DNA from: Streptomyces sp. V3I7
GTDB taxonomy: Bacteria > Actinomycetota > Actinomycetes > Streptomycetales > Streptomycetaceae
Length of the DNA stretch: 64,000 bases
Direction: 5' to 3'
Assembly: GCF_030817495.1 (NCBI RefSeq)
Contig: NZ_JAUSZK010000001.1
Coordinates: 310,001-374,000, forward strand
The position numbers were made by a program, and so were the translations under genes. How positions within the stretch are numbered: the first letter of the stretch is position 1; every line of letters begins with the position of its first letter. Shown piece by piece: positions 52,677 to 62,856 of this stretch. The notes beneath the pieces are model-generated. The model searched no databases, had not been told where the DNA came from, and saw only the letters and a list, made by a program, of their open reading frames with translations.

Positions 52677-55600
52677 CCCCGAGCCAGTCCGACCTCTATC
52701 TCGCGGACCGGGGCGCCGACGACCCCACGACCTATTACGTCGGTCTGGCCTACCGCATCGAAGGAACCCTGGACGAGACAGAGCTGCGGGCCCGATTCGA
52801 GCGGCTGCTCGCCGCCCACCCGATGCTGACGGCACGCGTGGAAGAGAGCGGCGACGGCTGGTACTTAGCCCCCGCGGAGCGTGTCCCCGCCCTGCATGTC
52901 TCAGCGGTCCCACTCGACGCGGACAGCCCCCTGGCTGCCCGGCGGATACGCCAGGAGTGCCGGCGCCCCATGGACCTGGATCACGGGCCGCTGCTGCGGG
53001 CCGTGCTGCTGCGCTACCCCGACCAGCGGGCCGATCTCGTCGTGGTCGCCCACCACTTGGTCGTCGACGAACCCTCGGTCGAGCTCATGGCCCGCTGGCT
53101 GCTCACCGGTGAGGAGAGCGAAGCCGCGCAGAGCTTCTCCGACTGGGGCACGGGCACCGCGCTCACCCCGGAGCGCGCAGCGCGGGCGGCCGGGCTGCAG
53201 GACGAGCTGACGGCCGCGGACCTCGCCCCGGGCCTCGACTGGGCCACCCCGCCCGCGGGGTCGGACGCGACCGGCGGGGCGCTCGACGAGTTGAGGCTGC
53301 CGGCCGGCCTGTGGGAAGGGGCGCGGACCCTCGCCGCCGATCTGCGGACCTCGCCGTACTCGCTGATGACCGCGGCGGCGGCCCTGGTGTTAGGACGCAA
53401 CTCCCATGCCGCGCGACCGGTCCTCGGGGCGACGGTCTCGCGCCGCACGCCGCGACACGCCGCGGCGGTCGGGTACTTCAACTCCACCGTGCCCATCCCG
53501 TTCGACCTCGACGAGCAGCTCACTGTCGCCGACTTCCTGCGGGCGGCCCATGCCAGGTCCGTACGGGCGTACCGCGACGCGGACCTGCCCCTGTCGGCGG
53601 TTCTGCCGAAGACGGCGGGCGGGGGACCCCGGCTCGTTGTCGTCCCCACCACTGCGCTGCCCACGCTCACCACCAACACTGCGCGCTGCACCCCGCACCC
53701 CGCTCTCGACCTCGGGACCGCGCAGTTCCCGCTCGCCCTCTATCTGCAGCAGGACACCGACGGGCTGCACGGGCTGCTGAGGTATCAGCGCGCCCGCGTC
53801 TCGGCGAGTGCGGCTGAACGGTTCTGCCGCCAGGTGGAGAGGGCTGTCGCCGCCTTCGTAGTGGACCCGGACCAGGCGCTCGGCCAGGCCGTCACCGTGC
53901 TCGCCACCGACGGGCCGCAGCCCGCCGAAGCCCTCGAAGTAGCAGACCTTTCGTTACCGGAGCTCTTCGCCCGGCACGTTGCCACCGGCCCTGACCGGGT
54001 GGCTGTGTCGGGTGGGGGTGTGGGGGTGTCGTATGGGGAGTTGGATGCGTGGTCGTCTCTGCTGGCGGGTGTGCTGGCCGAGGCGGGGGTAGGCGTTGGT
54101 GACCGGGTGGGGGTGTGTCTGGAGCGGGGTGTCGAGCTGATCGTCGCTTTGCTCGGGGTACTCAAGGCCGGCGCGGTGTATGTGCCGTTGGACGCGTCCT
54201 ATCCGGTGGAGCGCCTGGGGTTCGTGGTCGAGGACACCGGGGTGGAGGTGGTGGTCGGTGACCGGCTGCCCGCCGAGCTGGCCGCCTCGGTGCGGGTGGT
54301 GGACGTCCACGCCCAGCCCACCGCCACCGACCTCGTGCTGCCGGTCATCGACCCGCGGTCACCGGCGTATGTCATCCACACCTCCGGCTCGACCGGCCGG
54401 CCCAAGGGCGTGCTGGTCTCCCACCGCAATGTGATGGCCCTGTTGGCCGCGACCCGCACCGAGTTCGCCCTGGACGCGGGGGATGTGTGGTCGTTCTTCC
54501 ACTCCTTCGCTTTCGACTTCTCGGTATGGGAGATCTGGGGCTGTCTGCTGACCGGCGGCCGGCTGGTGGTCGTCGACCACTGGAGCGCCCGGGACCCCGA
54601 GGAATTCCACGCCCTGCTCGCCCGTGAACAGGTCACCGTGCTCTCCCAGACCCCCAGCGCGTTCTCCCAGCTGACCCGCGCCGAGACCTTCACCGACCCC
54701 GGCCAGGAACTGGCCGTCCGTCTGCTGATCTTCGGCGGGGAACCCCTGGACACAGCGACCCTGCTGCCCTGGATGGACCGCTACCCGCCCACCCGATGCC
54801 GGGCGGTGAACATGTACGGCATCACCGAGACCACCGTGCACTGCACCTGGCACACCCTCACCCGCGCAGATGCCCTGACCGGCTCCCGCTCGGTGGGCCG
54901 CCCCCTGCCCGGCTGGCAGCTCCACCTCCTCGACGACCAGCAGCGCCCCCTGCCGCTCGGCACCCCCGGCGAAATCTACGTCGGCGGCGCCGGCGTCTCC
55001 CTGGGCTACCACAACCGGCCCGAACTGACCGCCGAACGCTTCCTGCCCGACCCCCACAACCTAGGCCACACCCTCTACCGCACCGGCGACCTCGGCCGCT
55101 ACCAGGACGACGGCACCCTCGAACACCTCGGACGCCTCGACGACCAAGTCAAAATCCGCGGCCACCGCATCGAACCCGCCGAAATCCGCACCACCCTCCT
55201 CGACGACACCGACGTACGGGCCGCCGCCGTCGTGGTACGCGGCGCGGGCACGGCGACCGCCCGCCTGGACGCCTACGTCGTCACCGCCCCCGACGCCGAC
55301 CCAGCGCAGATCAAGCAACGCACCGCCGGCCGGCTCCCCGCGCACCTCGTACCCGCCACGCTCACCACCGTGCCCGAACTACCACTCACCACGAACGGGA
55401 AACTCGACACAGCCCGCCTGCCCGACCCCCTCCTGACCACCCCAACCCCACAGACGACCCCACCCTCACAGACGACCGTCGAGGCCCGCCTGGCCGCAGT
55501 GTGGGAGGACGTTCTGGGCATCCCCGTGGGCCCGCAGGACAACTTCTTCGAGATCGGCGGCAACTCCCTGCTCGCCTCCCGGCTGCGCACGGCGCTGCAC

Positions 55601-55711
55601 CAGGCCGGGTTCACCTCGGTGCAGCTGCGTGACATCTACCGCAACTCTTCGCTTCCGGCCCTCGCCGACTTCGTACGGGCGGGCCACAGCGGCGTCAAGG
55701 AGCCTTCGTGA
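52661..55711 (+). CDS. NRPS module C-A-PCP (Thr-like)
   Basis: 1,016 aa, GTG 52661. C domain: H131-H132-L-V-V-D136-E137, i.e. HHxxxDG with Gly replaced by Glu. The A domain is identical in protein and DNA to that of the A-PCP gene (inverted repeat), so the same code D-F-W-S-I-G-M-V-H-K, Thr-like. PCP at the end: 'DNFFEIGGNSLLASRL'. The stop overlaps the next start (ATG at 55708 region GTGA-type junction, 4 nt). Predicted to condense the substrate on the free PCP with a Thr-like residue. Confidence 0.93.
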   Translation: MRARLTPSQSDLYLADRGADDPTTYYVGLAYRIEGTLDETELRARFERLLAAHPMLTARVEESGDGWYLAPAERVPALHVSAVPLDADSPLAARRIRQECRRPMDLDHGPLLRAVLLRYPDQRADLVVVAHHLVVDEPSVELMARWLLTGEESEAAQSFSDWGTGTALTPERAARAAGLQDELTAADLAPGLDWATPPAGSDATGGALDELRLPAGLWEGARTLAADLRTSPYSLMTAAAALVLGRNSHAARPVLGATVSRRTPRHAAAVGYFNSTVPIPFDLDEQLTVADFLRAAHARSVRAYRDADLPLSAVLPKTAGGGPRLVVVPTTALPTLTTNTARCTPHPALDLGTAQFPLALYLQQDTDGLHGLLRYQRARVSASAAERFCRQVERAVAAFVVDPDQALGQAVTVLATDGPQPAEALEVADLSLPELFARHVATGPDRVAVSGGGVGVSYGELDAWSSLLAGVLAEAGVGVGDRVGVCLERGVELIVALLGVLKAGAVYVPLDASYPVERLGFVVEDTGVEVVVGDRLPAELAASVRVVDVHAQPTATDLVLPVIDPRSPAYVIHTSGSTGRPKGVLVSHRNVMALLAATRTEFALDAGDVWSFFHSFAFDFSVWEIWGCLLTGGRLVVVDHWSARDPEEFHALLAREQVTVLSQTPSAFSQLTRAETFTDPGQELAVRLLIFGGEPLDTATLLPWMDRYPPTRCRAVNMYGITETTVHCTWHTLTRADALTGSRSVGRPLPGWQLHLLDDQQRPLPLGTPGEIYVGGAGVSLGYHNRPELTAERFLPDPHNLGHTLYRTGDLGRYQDDGTLEHLGRLDDQVKIRGHRIEPAEIRTTLLDDTDVRAAAVVVRGAGTATARLDAYVVTAPDADPAQIKQRTAGRLPAHLVPATLTTVPELPLTTNGKLDTARLPDPLLTTPTPQTTPPSQTTVEARLAAVWEDVLGIPVGPQDNFFEIGGNSLLASRLRTALHQAGFTSVQLRDIYRNSSLPALADFVRAGHSGVKEPS
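53989..55461. repeat. 1,473-bp inverted repeat, right arm
   Basis: Right arm of the repeat paired with 50384-51856; the arms flank 2,132 bp containing both divergent operon starts. Flanking sequences diverge abruptly on both sides at codon boundaries inside the genes. Confidence 0.92.
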
Positions 55712-58700
55712 CCGACCGACCGGCAACTCCAGGGCAGCTGCGGTTCTTCGTGCTCGACCAGCGGGACGGCAGAGCCTCGGTCCTCAACCACCTCGTCATC
55801 GACGGCCCGGTGGCAAGCGCCCGGATCACAGCAGCGGTGCGCGCCGTCATCGAAGCGCAGCCCGCCCTGCGTACGTCGCTGCACATGACCGCGGACGGCC
55901 TGACGCAACGGGTCCACCCCGCCTCGGTCGTGGAGGTCGAGACGGTGGAGGCGGACGGCAGCGACGACGCCCTGCTGCCCGCGCTCATCCATGCGGCGGG
56001 CGCCCCCTTCGTCCATGGGGCGGGGCCGCTGTGCCGGGTCCGGATCCTTGTCGGCCCGGAACGCACGCACTGTCTGATCGGTACACATCACGCGATCTTC
56101 GACGACGATTCGCCGGCCATACTGCTGCGCCAGCTGTCCGCCGCGTACGACGGGGGCGGCACGCACCTGCCCGCCGCGCCGCACCCGGCCGCACCCGACC
56201 CTCACCTCGCGGACCAGGCACGGGAGTTCTGGTCGGAAACGCTTTCGGCCTGCCCCGAGGACACCGCACTCCCGCTGACCGGCATCCCGGACAGCACCAC
56301 AACCGGTGTGCTGTCCCTTGAGATCGGCCCGGAGCTCACCACCCGCATGCAGGCACTCACCCGGGAATGCGGCGCCACCCCCTTCGCCCAGCTCATCGCG
56401 GCGACCGCGATGGTGATGGGCTGGTATACGAGCCGCGACGACCTGGTCCTCGCGACCGTGGCCAGCGGACGCAACACCACCGACCAGGACATGATCGGCT
56501 GTCTGCAGAACACCGTGCCGGTGCGCCTGAAGTTCGACAAGGCGGACACCGAAGAGGTCCTCGACCGCACCATGGACGCTCTGTTCGACGCGGTGGAGCA
56601 CGCGAGCCTGCCCATCGAGGACATCCTCGACACGGCCGGAGTGCGGCGCCGGCCGGGCCGCAAGCCGCTGACCCAGATCCTGTGCGCGCAGACGGTCGAG
56701 TCCGCTCCCCTGGACGCGGCCGGGCTGCGCTGGCGGCTCACCCAGTCCGCACCCGCCGAGGCCGAGTACGACCTCGCCCTGACCCTCCGCCACGCCCTCG
56801 ACGGCACCATGCGCCTCGAGATCGGCCACCGGCACGCGGCCCTCACCACACAGGCGGCCGAGCGGTTCGGGCAGCACCTGCTCGGTGCCCTCTCGGCGCT
56901 CTGCGACGAGGGTCCCGCACGCCCGCTGGCCGAGCTGTCGTTCCTCACGCTCCAAGAGCGGGCGCAGCTCACAGACCTGGCCAGCGGCCACGCACCGCTC
57001 ACCCAGACAGCCCTGCCGCAGGCACCGGTGCACGTACTCGTCGACGAGCAGGTATGCCGTACCCCCTCGGCCACCGCCGTCATATCCGGCGCCGAGACCC
57101 TGACGTACGCCGAACTCGACACACGCGCCCGACAGTTGGCGGCGACACTGATCGAGGCCGGGGTCCACCCCGGCGACCGGGTGGGCGTCTCACTCCCCCG
57201 CACACCGGACATGGTCGTGGCACTCCTGGCGGTGTGGCGGACAGGCGCGGCCTATGTCCCGCTCGACCCCGACTATCCGGCCGACCGCCTGCGCTACATG
57301 GCCGAGGACGCCGCACTCGCCGCCTCGGTCGCCCCAGCCCCCCTGATCCCCGGGGTGGTGAACCTGCGCCCCGACGCCAAGTGCCATAGGCAGCCCGCCA
57401 CTTGGCCCCACGTGGAGCCGCAGGACGCCGCGTACCTGATCTACACCTCGGGCTCGACGGGACGCCCCAAGGGGGTCGTCATCCGACATGCAAACCTGTG
57501 CGCGCTGTTCGACGCCTTCGACCGCGAGCTGGGCGGCGGCCCGCTGCCAGTGACAGTCGCGGGCACCAGTCTGTCCTTCGACATCAGCGCCCTCGAACTG
57601 CACTGGCCGCTGGCACGCGGCGGTACGGTCCTGGTGACCAGCCACCGCACGGTGACGGACGCCCCCGTCCCGCAGGGCGCGCTGTACCAGTGCACGCCGA
57701 CCGTCGCCCGCATCCTGGCCACGGACCCGGACGGCTCCCGTCTGCTCACGCGTCTGGGCGCCCTGCTGGTGGGCGGGGAGCCGCTGGCCGCCGACCTGGC
57801 ACGGGAGTTGGCCACGCTGGTGCCGGGCCCCGTCCTCAACTGCTACGGCCCGACCGAGACCACGGTCTGGTCGACGCTGTGGCGCGTTCCCGCGCAGCCC
57901 GACGGCCCGGTGCGCATCGGTCGGCCGCTGTTCGGCGAGCGCTGCCATGTGGTGGACGCCCACGGCCGGCTCCTCCCGACGGGCGTTCCGGGGCGGTTGA
58001 TGATCGCTGGGGTGGGCGTCGGCGACGGCTACTGGCAGCAGCCCACGCTGACCGCCGAACGCTTCGCCCCGCTGCCCGACGCGGGCGAACAACTCGCCTA
58101 CGACACCGGTGACCTGGCGGTCCTCGAAAGCGACGGCGACCTCCGCTTCGTCAGCCGGGGCGACACCCAGGTCAAGGTCCGGGGCCAGCGCATCGAGCTG
58201 GAGGAGATCGAGTCGGCGCTGCGGAGCCATCCCGAGGTGCGGGACGCTGCCGTGGCGGTGCTGCCCGACGGCACGGCGGTGGCGGCCTTCATCACGCCGA
58301 CGTCCCCCCGGCTCACGGCAGGTCCCGGCCCACGCGCCGCCGACGCCGGATTCGCCGCGGCGTTGCACGCGCACGCCTCGCAGTGGCTCACGGACGCCAT
58401 GGTGCCAGGCACCTGGCTGACGGTGGCCGCCCTCCCCCAACTCCCCAATGGCAAACTGGACCGCGCGGCGGTCGCCTCCTGGAGCACGCAGTACGCGGCG
58501 CGCCCTTCCAACGGGGCCCCGGTCGCGTCCGCCGGGCCGACCGACGGACCAGCCGGCATGATCCTGGCCGTCTGGAGCGAGGTGCTCGCCACTCCGGTCA
58601 CCGATCTCGACGCCACGTTCTTCGATCTGGGGGGCAACTCCCTGGGCCTGCTCCGCGTTCTGGCGGCTCTGCGCGGCCACCACCCGTCCCTGCAGGCGGC

Positions 58701-58887
58701 CGACCTGTTCCGGCACACGACGGTACGCGGCCTGGCCGCCCACCTGACGCCCCCGGAAAGCGGGGCCGCCGCGCCGCATCCGCTCGCCTCCCCCACAGCC
58801 GTAGCCCAGGGACCGGCCCCTGGGCGCGGAGCCGCCCGCGCCCAGGCACTGGCCCGCTGGAAGCGCCCCGCACGCCGAGAAGGCTGA
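55708..58887 (+). CDS. NRPS module C-A-PCP (Gly-like)
   Basis: 1,059 aa, start overlapping the previous stop. C domain: H127-H128-A-I-F-D132-D133 (Gly of HHxxxDG replaced by Asp). The A domain has 'YLIYTSGSTGRPKGVVIRHA', 'NCYGPTETTVWSTLWRVP' and 'VKVRGQRIELEEIESALR'. Code as read D-I-L-Q-L-G-C-V-W-K is close to the Gly code DILQLGLIWK. PCP: 'ATFFDLGGNSLGLLRVL'. The C-terminus ends in a basic linker without a TE or reductase, so chain release needs another enzyme. Followed 102 bp later by a TEII. Confidence 0.92.
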   Translation: MTDRPATPGQLRFFVLDQRDGRASVLNHLVIDGPVASARITAAVRAVIEAQPALRTSLHMTADGLTQRVHPASVVEVETVEADGSDDALLPALIHAAGAPFVHGAGPLCRVRILVGPERTHCLIGTHHAIFDDDSPAILLRQLSAAYDGGGTHLPAAPHPAAPDPHLADQAREFWSETLSACPEDTALPLTGIPDSTTTGVLSLEIGPELTTRMQALTRECGATPFAQLIAATAMVMGWYTSRDDLVLATVASGRNTTDQDMIGCLQNTVPVRLKFDKADTEEVLDRTMDALFDAVEHASLPIEDILDTAGVRRRPGRKPLTQILCAQTVESAPLDAAGLRWRLTQSAPAEAEYDLALTLRHALDGTMRLEIGHRHAALTTQAAERFGQHLLGALSALCDEGPARPLAELSFLTLQERAQLTDLASGHAPLTQTALPQAPVHVLVDEQVCRTPSATAVISGAETLTYAELDTRARQLAATLIEAGVHPGDRVGVSLPRTPDMVVALLAVWRTGAAYVPLDPDYPADRLRYMAEDAALAASVAPAPLIPGVVNLRPDAKCHRQPATWPHVEPQDAAYLIYTSGSTGRPKGVVIRHANLCALFDAFDRELGGGPLPVTVAGTSLSFDISALELHWPLARGGTVLVTSHRTVTDAPVPQGALYQCTPTVARILATDPDGSRLLTRLGALLVGGEPLAADLARELATLVPGPVLNCYGPTETTVWSTLWRVPAQPDGPVRIGRPLFGERCHVVDAHGRLLPTGVPGRLMIAGVGVGDGYWQQPTLTAERFAPLPDAGEQLAYDTGDLAVLESDGDLRFVSRGDTQVKVRGQRIELEEIESALRSHPEVRDAAVAVLPDGTAVAAFITPTSPRLTAGPGPRAADAGFAAALHAHASQWLTDAMVPGTWLTVAALPQLPNGKLDRAAVASWSTQYAARPSNGAPVASAGPTDGPAGMILAVWSEVLATPVTDLDATFFDLGGNSLGLLRVLAALRGHHPSLQAADLFRHTTVRGLAAHLTPPESGAAAPHPLASPTAVAQGPAPGRGAARAQALARWKRPARREG

Positions 58888-58989
58888 GGGCCGCGTGCCC
58901 GCGTCCGCCCACTTCCCTACTCGCCCACACCCCTGCTCCCCCGTACCACCGTCCCAGCCCGCAACCGCTCCGCTCTCTAAGGAATTCCC

Positions 58990-59715
58990 ATGAAACTCCC
59001 GTTGGTGTGCCTGCCGTTCGCCGGTGCGGGAGCCAGCGTCTTCCGTCCCTGGCGAGACTACCCGGCCGACTCGTTCGAGGTCGTCCCGGTCCAGCTGCCC
59101 GGCCGCGAGGAACTGTTCATCGAGGACCCGTACACCTCCCTGGCCGAGGCGGCCGCCGGCACGGCCGAACGCATCCTCGCGGCGGTCTGCGACCGCCCCT
59201 ACGCGCTCTTCGGCCACTCCTTCGGCGCCCTCCTGGCCCACGCGACCGTGCAGCTCCTGCACAGCAAGGGTCTGCACCTCCCGGAACGACTGATCATCAG
59301 CGGTGCGGCCGCCCCCTGGCTGCCCCGCCCACACATCGGCGTGGCCGCGCTCACCGACGAGGAACTCGCTTCGCGCGTACGCGAATTGGTGGGCTACGAC
59401 CACGAGGCGTTCCACGACCCCGAGCTGCGCGAACTCGTCGTTCCGGCGCTGCGGGCCGACATGACGATCAACGAGAGCCCCGCCGCCACAGAGCCGACCA
59501 CTCCCCTGCCGGTACCGATCAGCGTGCTGCGCGGCACCGAGGACGAGCTGATCACCCGGGCCGACGCACTCCAGTGGACGCGGGCGACGAACGTGGCCTG
59601 CGAACTGATCGACGTACCCGGGGAGCACATGTACTTCTCCACGGACTGGCCGAAACTGTGGAACACGATCGACGAACTCCTGGACCGGGGAAGGCGTGCC
59701 CGTCGACCTTCGTGA
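58990..59715 (+). CDS. Type II thioesterase (rightward operon)
   Basis: 241 aa; ATG 58990 with AAGGAA upstream. 'CLPFAGAGASVFRPWRDYPA', nucleophile 'LFGHSFGALLAHATVQ', Asp in 'RGTEDELIT' and His in 'GEHMYFSTDW' form the catalytic triad of TEII. It is a close functional copy of the TEII at 38570. It could serve editing on this arm, or release, since no integrated TE is present in the cluster. Confidence 0.92.
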   Translation: MKLPLVCLPFAGAGASVFRPWRDYPADSFEVVPVQLPGREELFIEDPYTSLAEAAAGTAERILAAVCDRPYALFGHSFGALLAHATVQLLHSKGLHLPERLIISGAAAPWLPRPHIGVAALTDEELASRVRELVGYDHEAFHDPELRELVVPALRADMTINESPAATEPTTPLPVPISVLRGTEDELITRADALQWTRATNVACELIDVPGEHMYFSTDWPKLWNTIDELLDRGRRARRPS

Positions 59716-60734
59716 GGCCCTCGCAGCATGGGGGCGTGGTGGAGGAGCTGGTGTACGAGCAGGTGGTGCCGTGGGACTCCGGGAGCGGGCATGGGCGGAG
59801 GTTCCTTCCGGAAGGGGCGGGGCCGGTGCGGTGTCCCCGGCCCGCTGTGCGGCCCCAGTCAGCTGATGGTCCCCAGCAGCGTGGGGGCCCAGTCGACGAC
59901 GTGCAGTCGGGCAGCCGCGGTACCTGCGAGCCGGGGCGGACCGCGGCGCGATCTTCTTTCGGTCCGCTACGTCCGCAGCGAATGCTTCCCGGCGCTGCAC
60001 ATCGTGCTCGCGGGGCCGGAGAAGCACCTGCCTGCTCCAGCGGACGCCTGAAGGCGCTTGCCGAGGACGTCCGGGCATCGCTGCGGGTGTGCTGGCCACA
60101 ACGCTGCCCGGCCTGCGGCTCGGGGAGCCGTGGTTCCGGCTTGTTGCCGACAAGTCCGGGGGGCGACGGGAGCGTCATCCGGAGCCGATCGGCCGGTGAC
60201 CGGCCGGGGCACTCACCGCCCCGTTGAGCCAGACGTGTCACCAAAGGAGCCGGTACCGCGCTACAACACGAGGTCATGGTGTCTCTGTTCGGCTTTTGGT
60301 CGGAGCGGATACCAGTGCCCATCGCTGGGACTGCGGTGCGACGTCATCTGAGCGAAGGTGAAAGCCAGCAAGCCGCTTGACCCCAGGCCATCAGCCGAAA
60401 TTCCATCAGCGGTCGTGCCGTATTCCTTGCGATACCCCCACAGCCCGCTCGGCCGACAGCGTCGGAAGGCGAACCCAGACATCCGTTCCACTCCACGTGA
60501 CCTTCGCTCCTGCAAGGGCGATACTGCCGACAGGAAGGCTCCGACCGTAACCTCACCGAGCACCGAGGATCAGCTGATGACCCGTCAGGAAAGTCGGCAT
60601 TAGGTCAGCATCAGTACCGCCAGAACCCGCTTCCTGCCGCCATGGACCACCAAGATCGAAAACTGACCCCACCCGTTCTGACCAGCGAAAAAGCACGTCA
60701 CAGGCCCATCTGCGAGCCTCACCAGGAGGTACCC
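59716..60734. other. About 1 kb with no credible gene; contains 98-bp repeat copy B
   Basis: Open frames exist but show no family, start signal or normal codon pattern. A leftward frame ending near 59870 reads 'RLHVVDWAPTLLGTIS', which looks like the tail of a decayed gene. The region 60426-60523 is copy B of a repeat shared with 30282. I read the interval as a recombination scar at the right edge of the cluster. Confidence 0.6.
60426..60523. repeat. 98-bp repeat, copy B (right of the biosynthetic cluster)
   Basis: Direct-orientation match to 30282-30379, at roughly 80% identity by eye over 98 nt, including CAGCCCGCTCGGCC and TTCCACTCCACGTGACC. The two copies bracket the whole NRPS-PKS cluster. 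Confidence 0.75.
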
Positions 60735-61730
60735 ATGAGGATGCTCATCAACGTCCCGGAGACCGTCGTCGCCGACGCGTTGCGGGGGCTGGCGGAGGCC
60801 CATCCCGATCTGCTGAACGTCGATGTGGAGCATCGGGTGATCGTGCGGCGGGACGCGCCCGTGGCCGGACAGGTGGCGCTCGTGTCCGGTGGGGGGTCGG
60901 GGCACGAGCCGCTGCACGGGGGATTCGTGGGGCCCGGAATGCTGTCGGCGGCGTGTCCGGGTGAGGTGTTCACGTCGCCCGTGCCCGATCAGATGGCGCG
61001 GGCCGCGGCCGCCGTGGACAGCGGCGCCGGGGTGCTGTTCGTCGTGAAGAACTACACCGGCGACGTGCTCAACTTCGACATGGCCGCCGAGCTGGCCGAG
61101 GACGAGGGCATCCAGGTCGCGAAGGTGCTGGTCAACGACGACGTGGCAGTCACCGACAGCCTGTACACGGCCGGACGGCGCGGTACCGGGGCGACGCTGT
61201 TCGTGGAGAAGATCGCGGGGGCGGCGGCCGCCGAGGGGCAGCCGCTGGAGCGGGTGGAGTCCATCGGGCGCCAGGTGAACGAGAACGCGCGCAGTTTCGG
61301 CGTCGCTCTCAGCGCCTGTTCCACCCCCGCCAAGGGCAGCCCGACGTTCGATCTGCCGTCCGGCGAGCTGGAGTTGGGCATCGGCATCCACGGCGAGCCG
61401 GGACGGCAGCGGCGGCCGATGATGACGTCCGGCGAGATCGCCGACTTCGCGGTGAACGCGATTCTGGAGGACATGCCGCCTCGGGTTCCGGTCCTCGTGC
61501 TCGTCAACGGCATGGGTGCCACCCCGCTGCTGGAGCTGTACGGCTTCAACGCCGAGGTGCAGCGGGTGCTCGCCGAGCGCGGCGTGGTCGTGGCCCGCAC
61601 CCTGGTCGGCAACTACGTCACCTCCCTGGACATGGCCGGTGCCTCGGTCACCCTGTGCCAGGTGGACGAGGAACTGCTGCGGCTGTGGGACGCGCCGGTG
61701 AAGACGGCGGCGCTGCGCTGGGGAATGTGA
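60735..61730 (+). CDS. dhaK: Dihydroxyacetone kinase subunit DhaK
   Basis: 331 aa, ATG 60735 with AGGAGGT upstream. 'GQVALVSGGGSGHEPLHGGF' is the DhaK dihydroxyacetone-binding loop and His219 in 'ELELGIGIHGEPG' forms the covalent hemiaminal with DHA. DhaK is the substrate-binding subunit of the PTS-dependent or ATP-linked DHA kinase; DhaL and DhaM follow, so this is the PTS-coupled type. It opens a tight three-gene operon. Confidence 0.95.
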   Translation: MRMLINVPETVVADALRGLAEAHPDLLNVDVEHRVIVRRDAPVAGQVALVSGGGSGHEPLHGGFVGPGMLSAACPGEVFTSPVPDQMARAAAAVDSGAGVLFVVKNYTGDVLNFDMAAELAEDEGIQVAKVLVNDDVAVTDSLYTAGRRGTGATLFVEKIAGAAAAEGQPLERVESIGRQVNENARSFGVALSACSTPAKGSPTFDLPSGELELGIGIHGEPGRQRRPMMTSGEIADFAVNAILEDMPPRVPVLVLVNGMGATPLLELYGFNAEVQRVLAERGVVVARTLVGNYVTSLDMAGASVTLCQVDEELLRLWDAPVKTAALRWGM

Positions 61731-61777
61731 ACGCGACGGCCGACGCCTCCGACGTACCTACCACGCAAGGAGATCCA

Positions 61778-62377
61778 GTGCTCGACGCCGACTTCTTCCG
61801 CCGCTGGATGGCCGCGGCCGCCGCGGCCGTGGACCGGGAGGCGGACCGGCTCACCGCCCTCGACTCGCCCATCGGGGACGCCGATCACGGCACCAACCTG
61901 CAGCGCGGGTTCCGGGCGGTGACGGCCACGCTGGAGAAGGAGGTGCCCGCGACGCCGGGTGCCGTCCTGACCACCGCCGGCCGTCAGCTCATCTCGACCG
62001 TCGGCGGGGCCTCCGGTCCGCTGTACGGGACGCTGCTGCGCCGTACCGGCAAGGCGCTCGGGGACGCGGCCGAGGTCGACGAGGCGCGGTTCGCCGAGGC
62101 GTTCCGGGCGGGCGTGGACGCCGTCATGACGCTCGGCGGTGCCGCGCCGGGCGACAAGACCATGATCGACGCCCTGGTTCCGGCGCTCGACGCGCTCGGC
62201 GACGGCTTCGCCGCGGCGCGGGCGGCCGCCGAGGAGGGCGCTCAGGCGACCATCCCCCTCCAGGCCCGCAAGGGCCGGGCGAGCTACCTCGGGGAGCGCA
62301 GCATCGGGCACCAGGACCCGGGCGCCACCTCCTCCGCGCTGCTCGTCGCCGCACTCGAGGAGGCCGCCGGTGAGTGA
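61778..62377 (+). CDS. dhaL: Dihydroxyacetone kinase subunit DhaL
   Basis: 199 aa, GTG 61778 with AAGGAG 6 nt upstream. 'LDSPIGDADHGTNLQRGFRA' carries the Asp/His residues that bind Mg-ADP in DhaL, and 'GGASGPLYGTLLRRTG' and 'GDKTMIDALVPALDAL' are conserved. DhaL holds the nucleotide that phosphorylates DHA and is re-phosphorylated by DhaM. Confidence 0.95.
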   Translation: MLDADFFRRWMAAAAAAVDREADRLTALDSPIGDADHGTNLQRGFRAVTATLEKEVPATPGAVLTTAGRQLISTVGGASGPLYGTLLRRTGKALGDAAEVDEARFAEAFRAGVDAVMTLGGAAPGDKTMIDALVPALDALGDGFAAARAAAEEGAQATIPLQARKGRASYLGERSIGHQDPGATSSALLVAALEEAAGE

Positions 62378-62780
62378 CGACGGGACGGTCGGGATCGTGC
62401 TGGTGTCGCACAGCGTGGAGGTGGCCACCTCGGTCGCCGGCCTGGCGAAGGCGCTGGCGGGCGGCGCTCCCGCGGTGCCGGTCGCGGCGGCGGGCGGCAC
62501 GGAGGGCGGCGGGTTCGGTACGAGCGCCGGGCTGATCTCCGCCGCTGCCGCCTCCGTGGACCGGGGGGCCGGGGTCGCCGTCCTCGCCGATCTGGGCAGT
62601 GCCGTGCTCACCGTGAAGGCCCTGCTGGCGGAGGGCGACGAACTCCCCGGCGACACACGCCTCGTGGACGCCCCGTTCGTCGAGGGAGCGGTGGCCGCGG
62701 TCGTCACGGCGGCGGCGGGGGGCGACCTCGACGCCGTGGTCGCGGCGGCCGCGGACGCGTACACGTTCCGGAAGGTGTGA
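62370..62780 (+). CDS. dhaM: PTS-dependent DHA phosphotransferase subunit DhaM
   Basis: 136 aa, GTG 62370, overlapping dhaL by 8 nt. The active-site His is in 'GIVLVSHSVEVATSVAGLAK'. This is the single-domain EIIA-man-like DhaM which passes phosphate from HPr to DhaL-ADP. It lacks the HPr and EI domains of longer DhaM. Ends before a strong terminator. Confidence 0.94.
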   Translation: MSDDGTVGIVLVSHSVEVATSVAGLAKALAGGAPAVPVAAAGGTEGGGFGTSAGLISAAAASVDRGAGVAVLADLGSAVLTVKALLAEGDELPGDTRLVDAPFVEGAVAAVVTAAAGGDLDAVVAAAADAYTFRKV

Positions 62781-62813
62781 CGCGGGCGGCCGTACGGCTC
62801 CACCGCTGCTCAG

Positions 62814-62856
62814 CGGCCGGGGGTCCTGAACCACACGGGTTCGGGACCCCCGGCCG
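62814..62856 (+). terminator. Terminator after dhaKLM
   Basis: CGGCCGGGGGTCC (62814-62826) pairs perfectly with GGACCCCCGGCCG (62844-62856), and the stem continues inward as TGAACC/GGTTCG with one wobble, leaving a short loop. The 13-bp perfect base makes a strong factor-independent-like hairpin. Confidence 0.85.

Noticed and set aside
60261..60563. Leftward 100-codon frame over repeat copy B
   Set aside because: Composition and lack of start signal; overlaps the repeat and the degenerate scar region.
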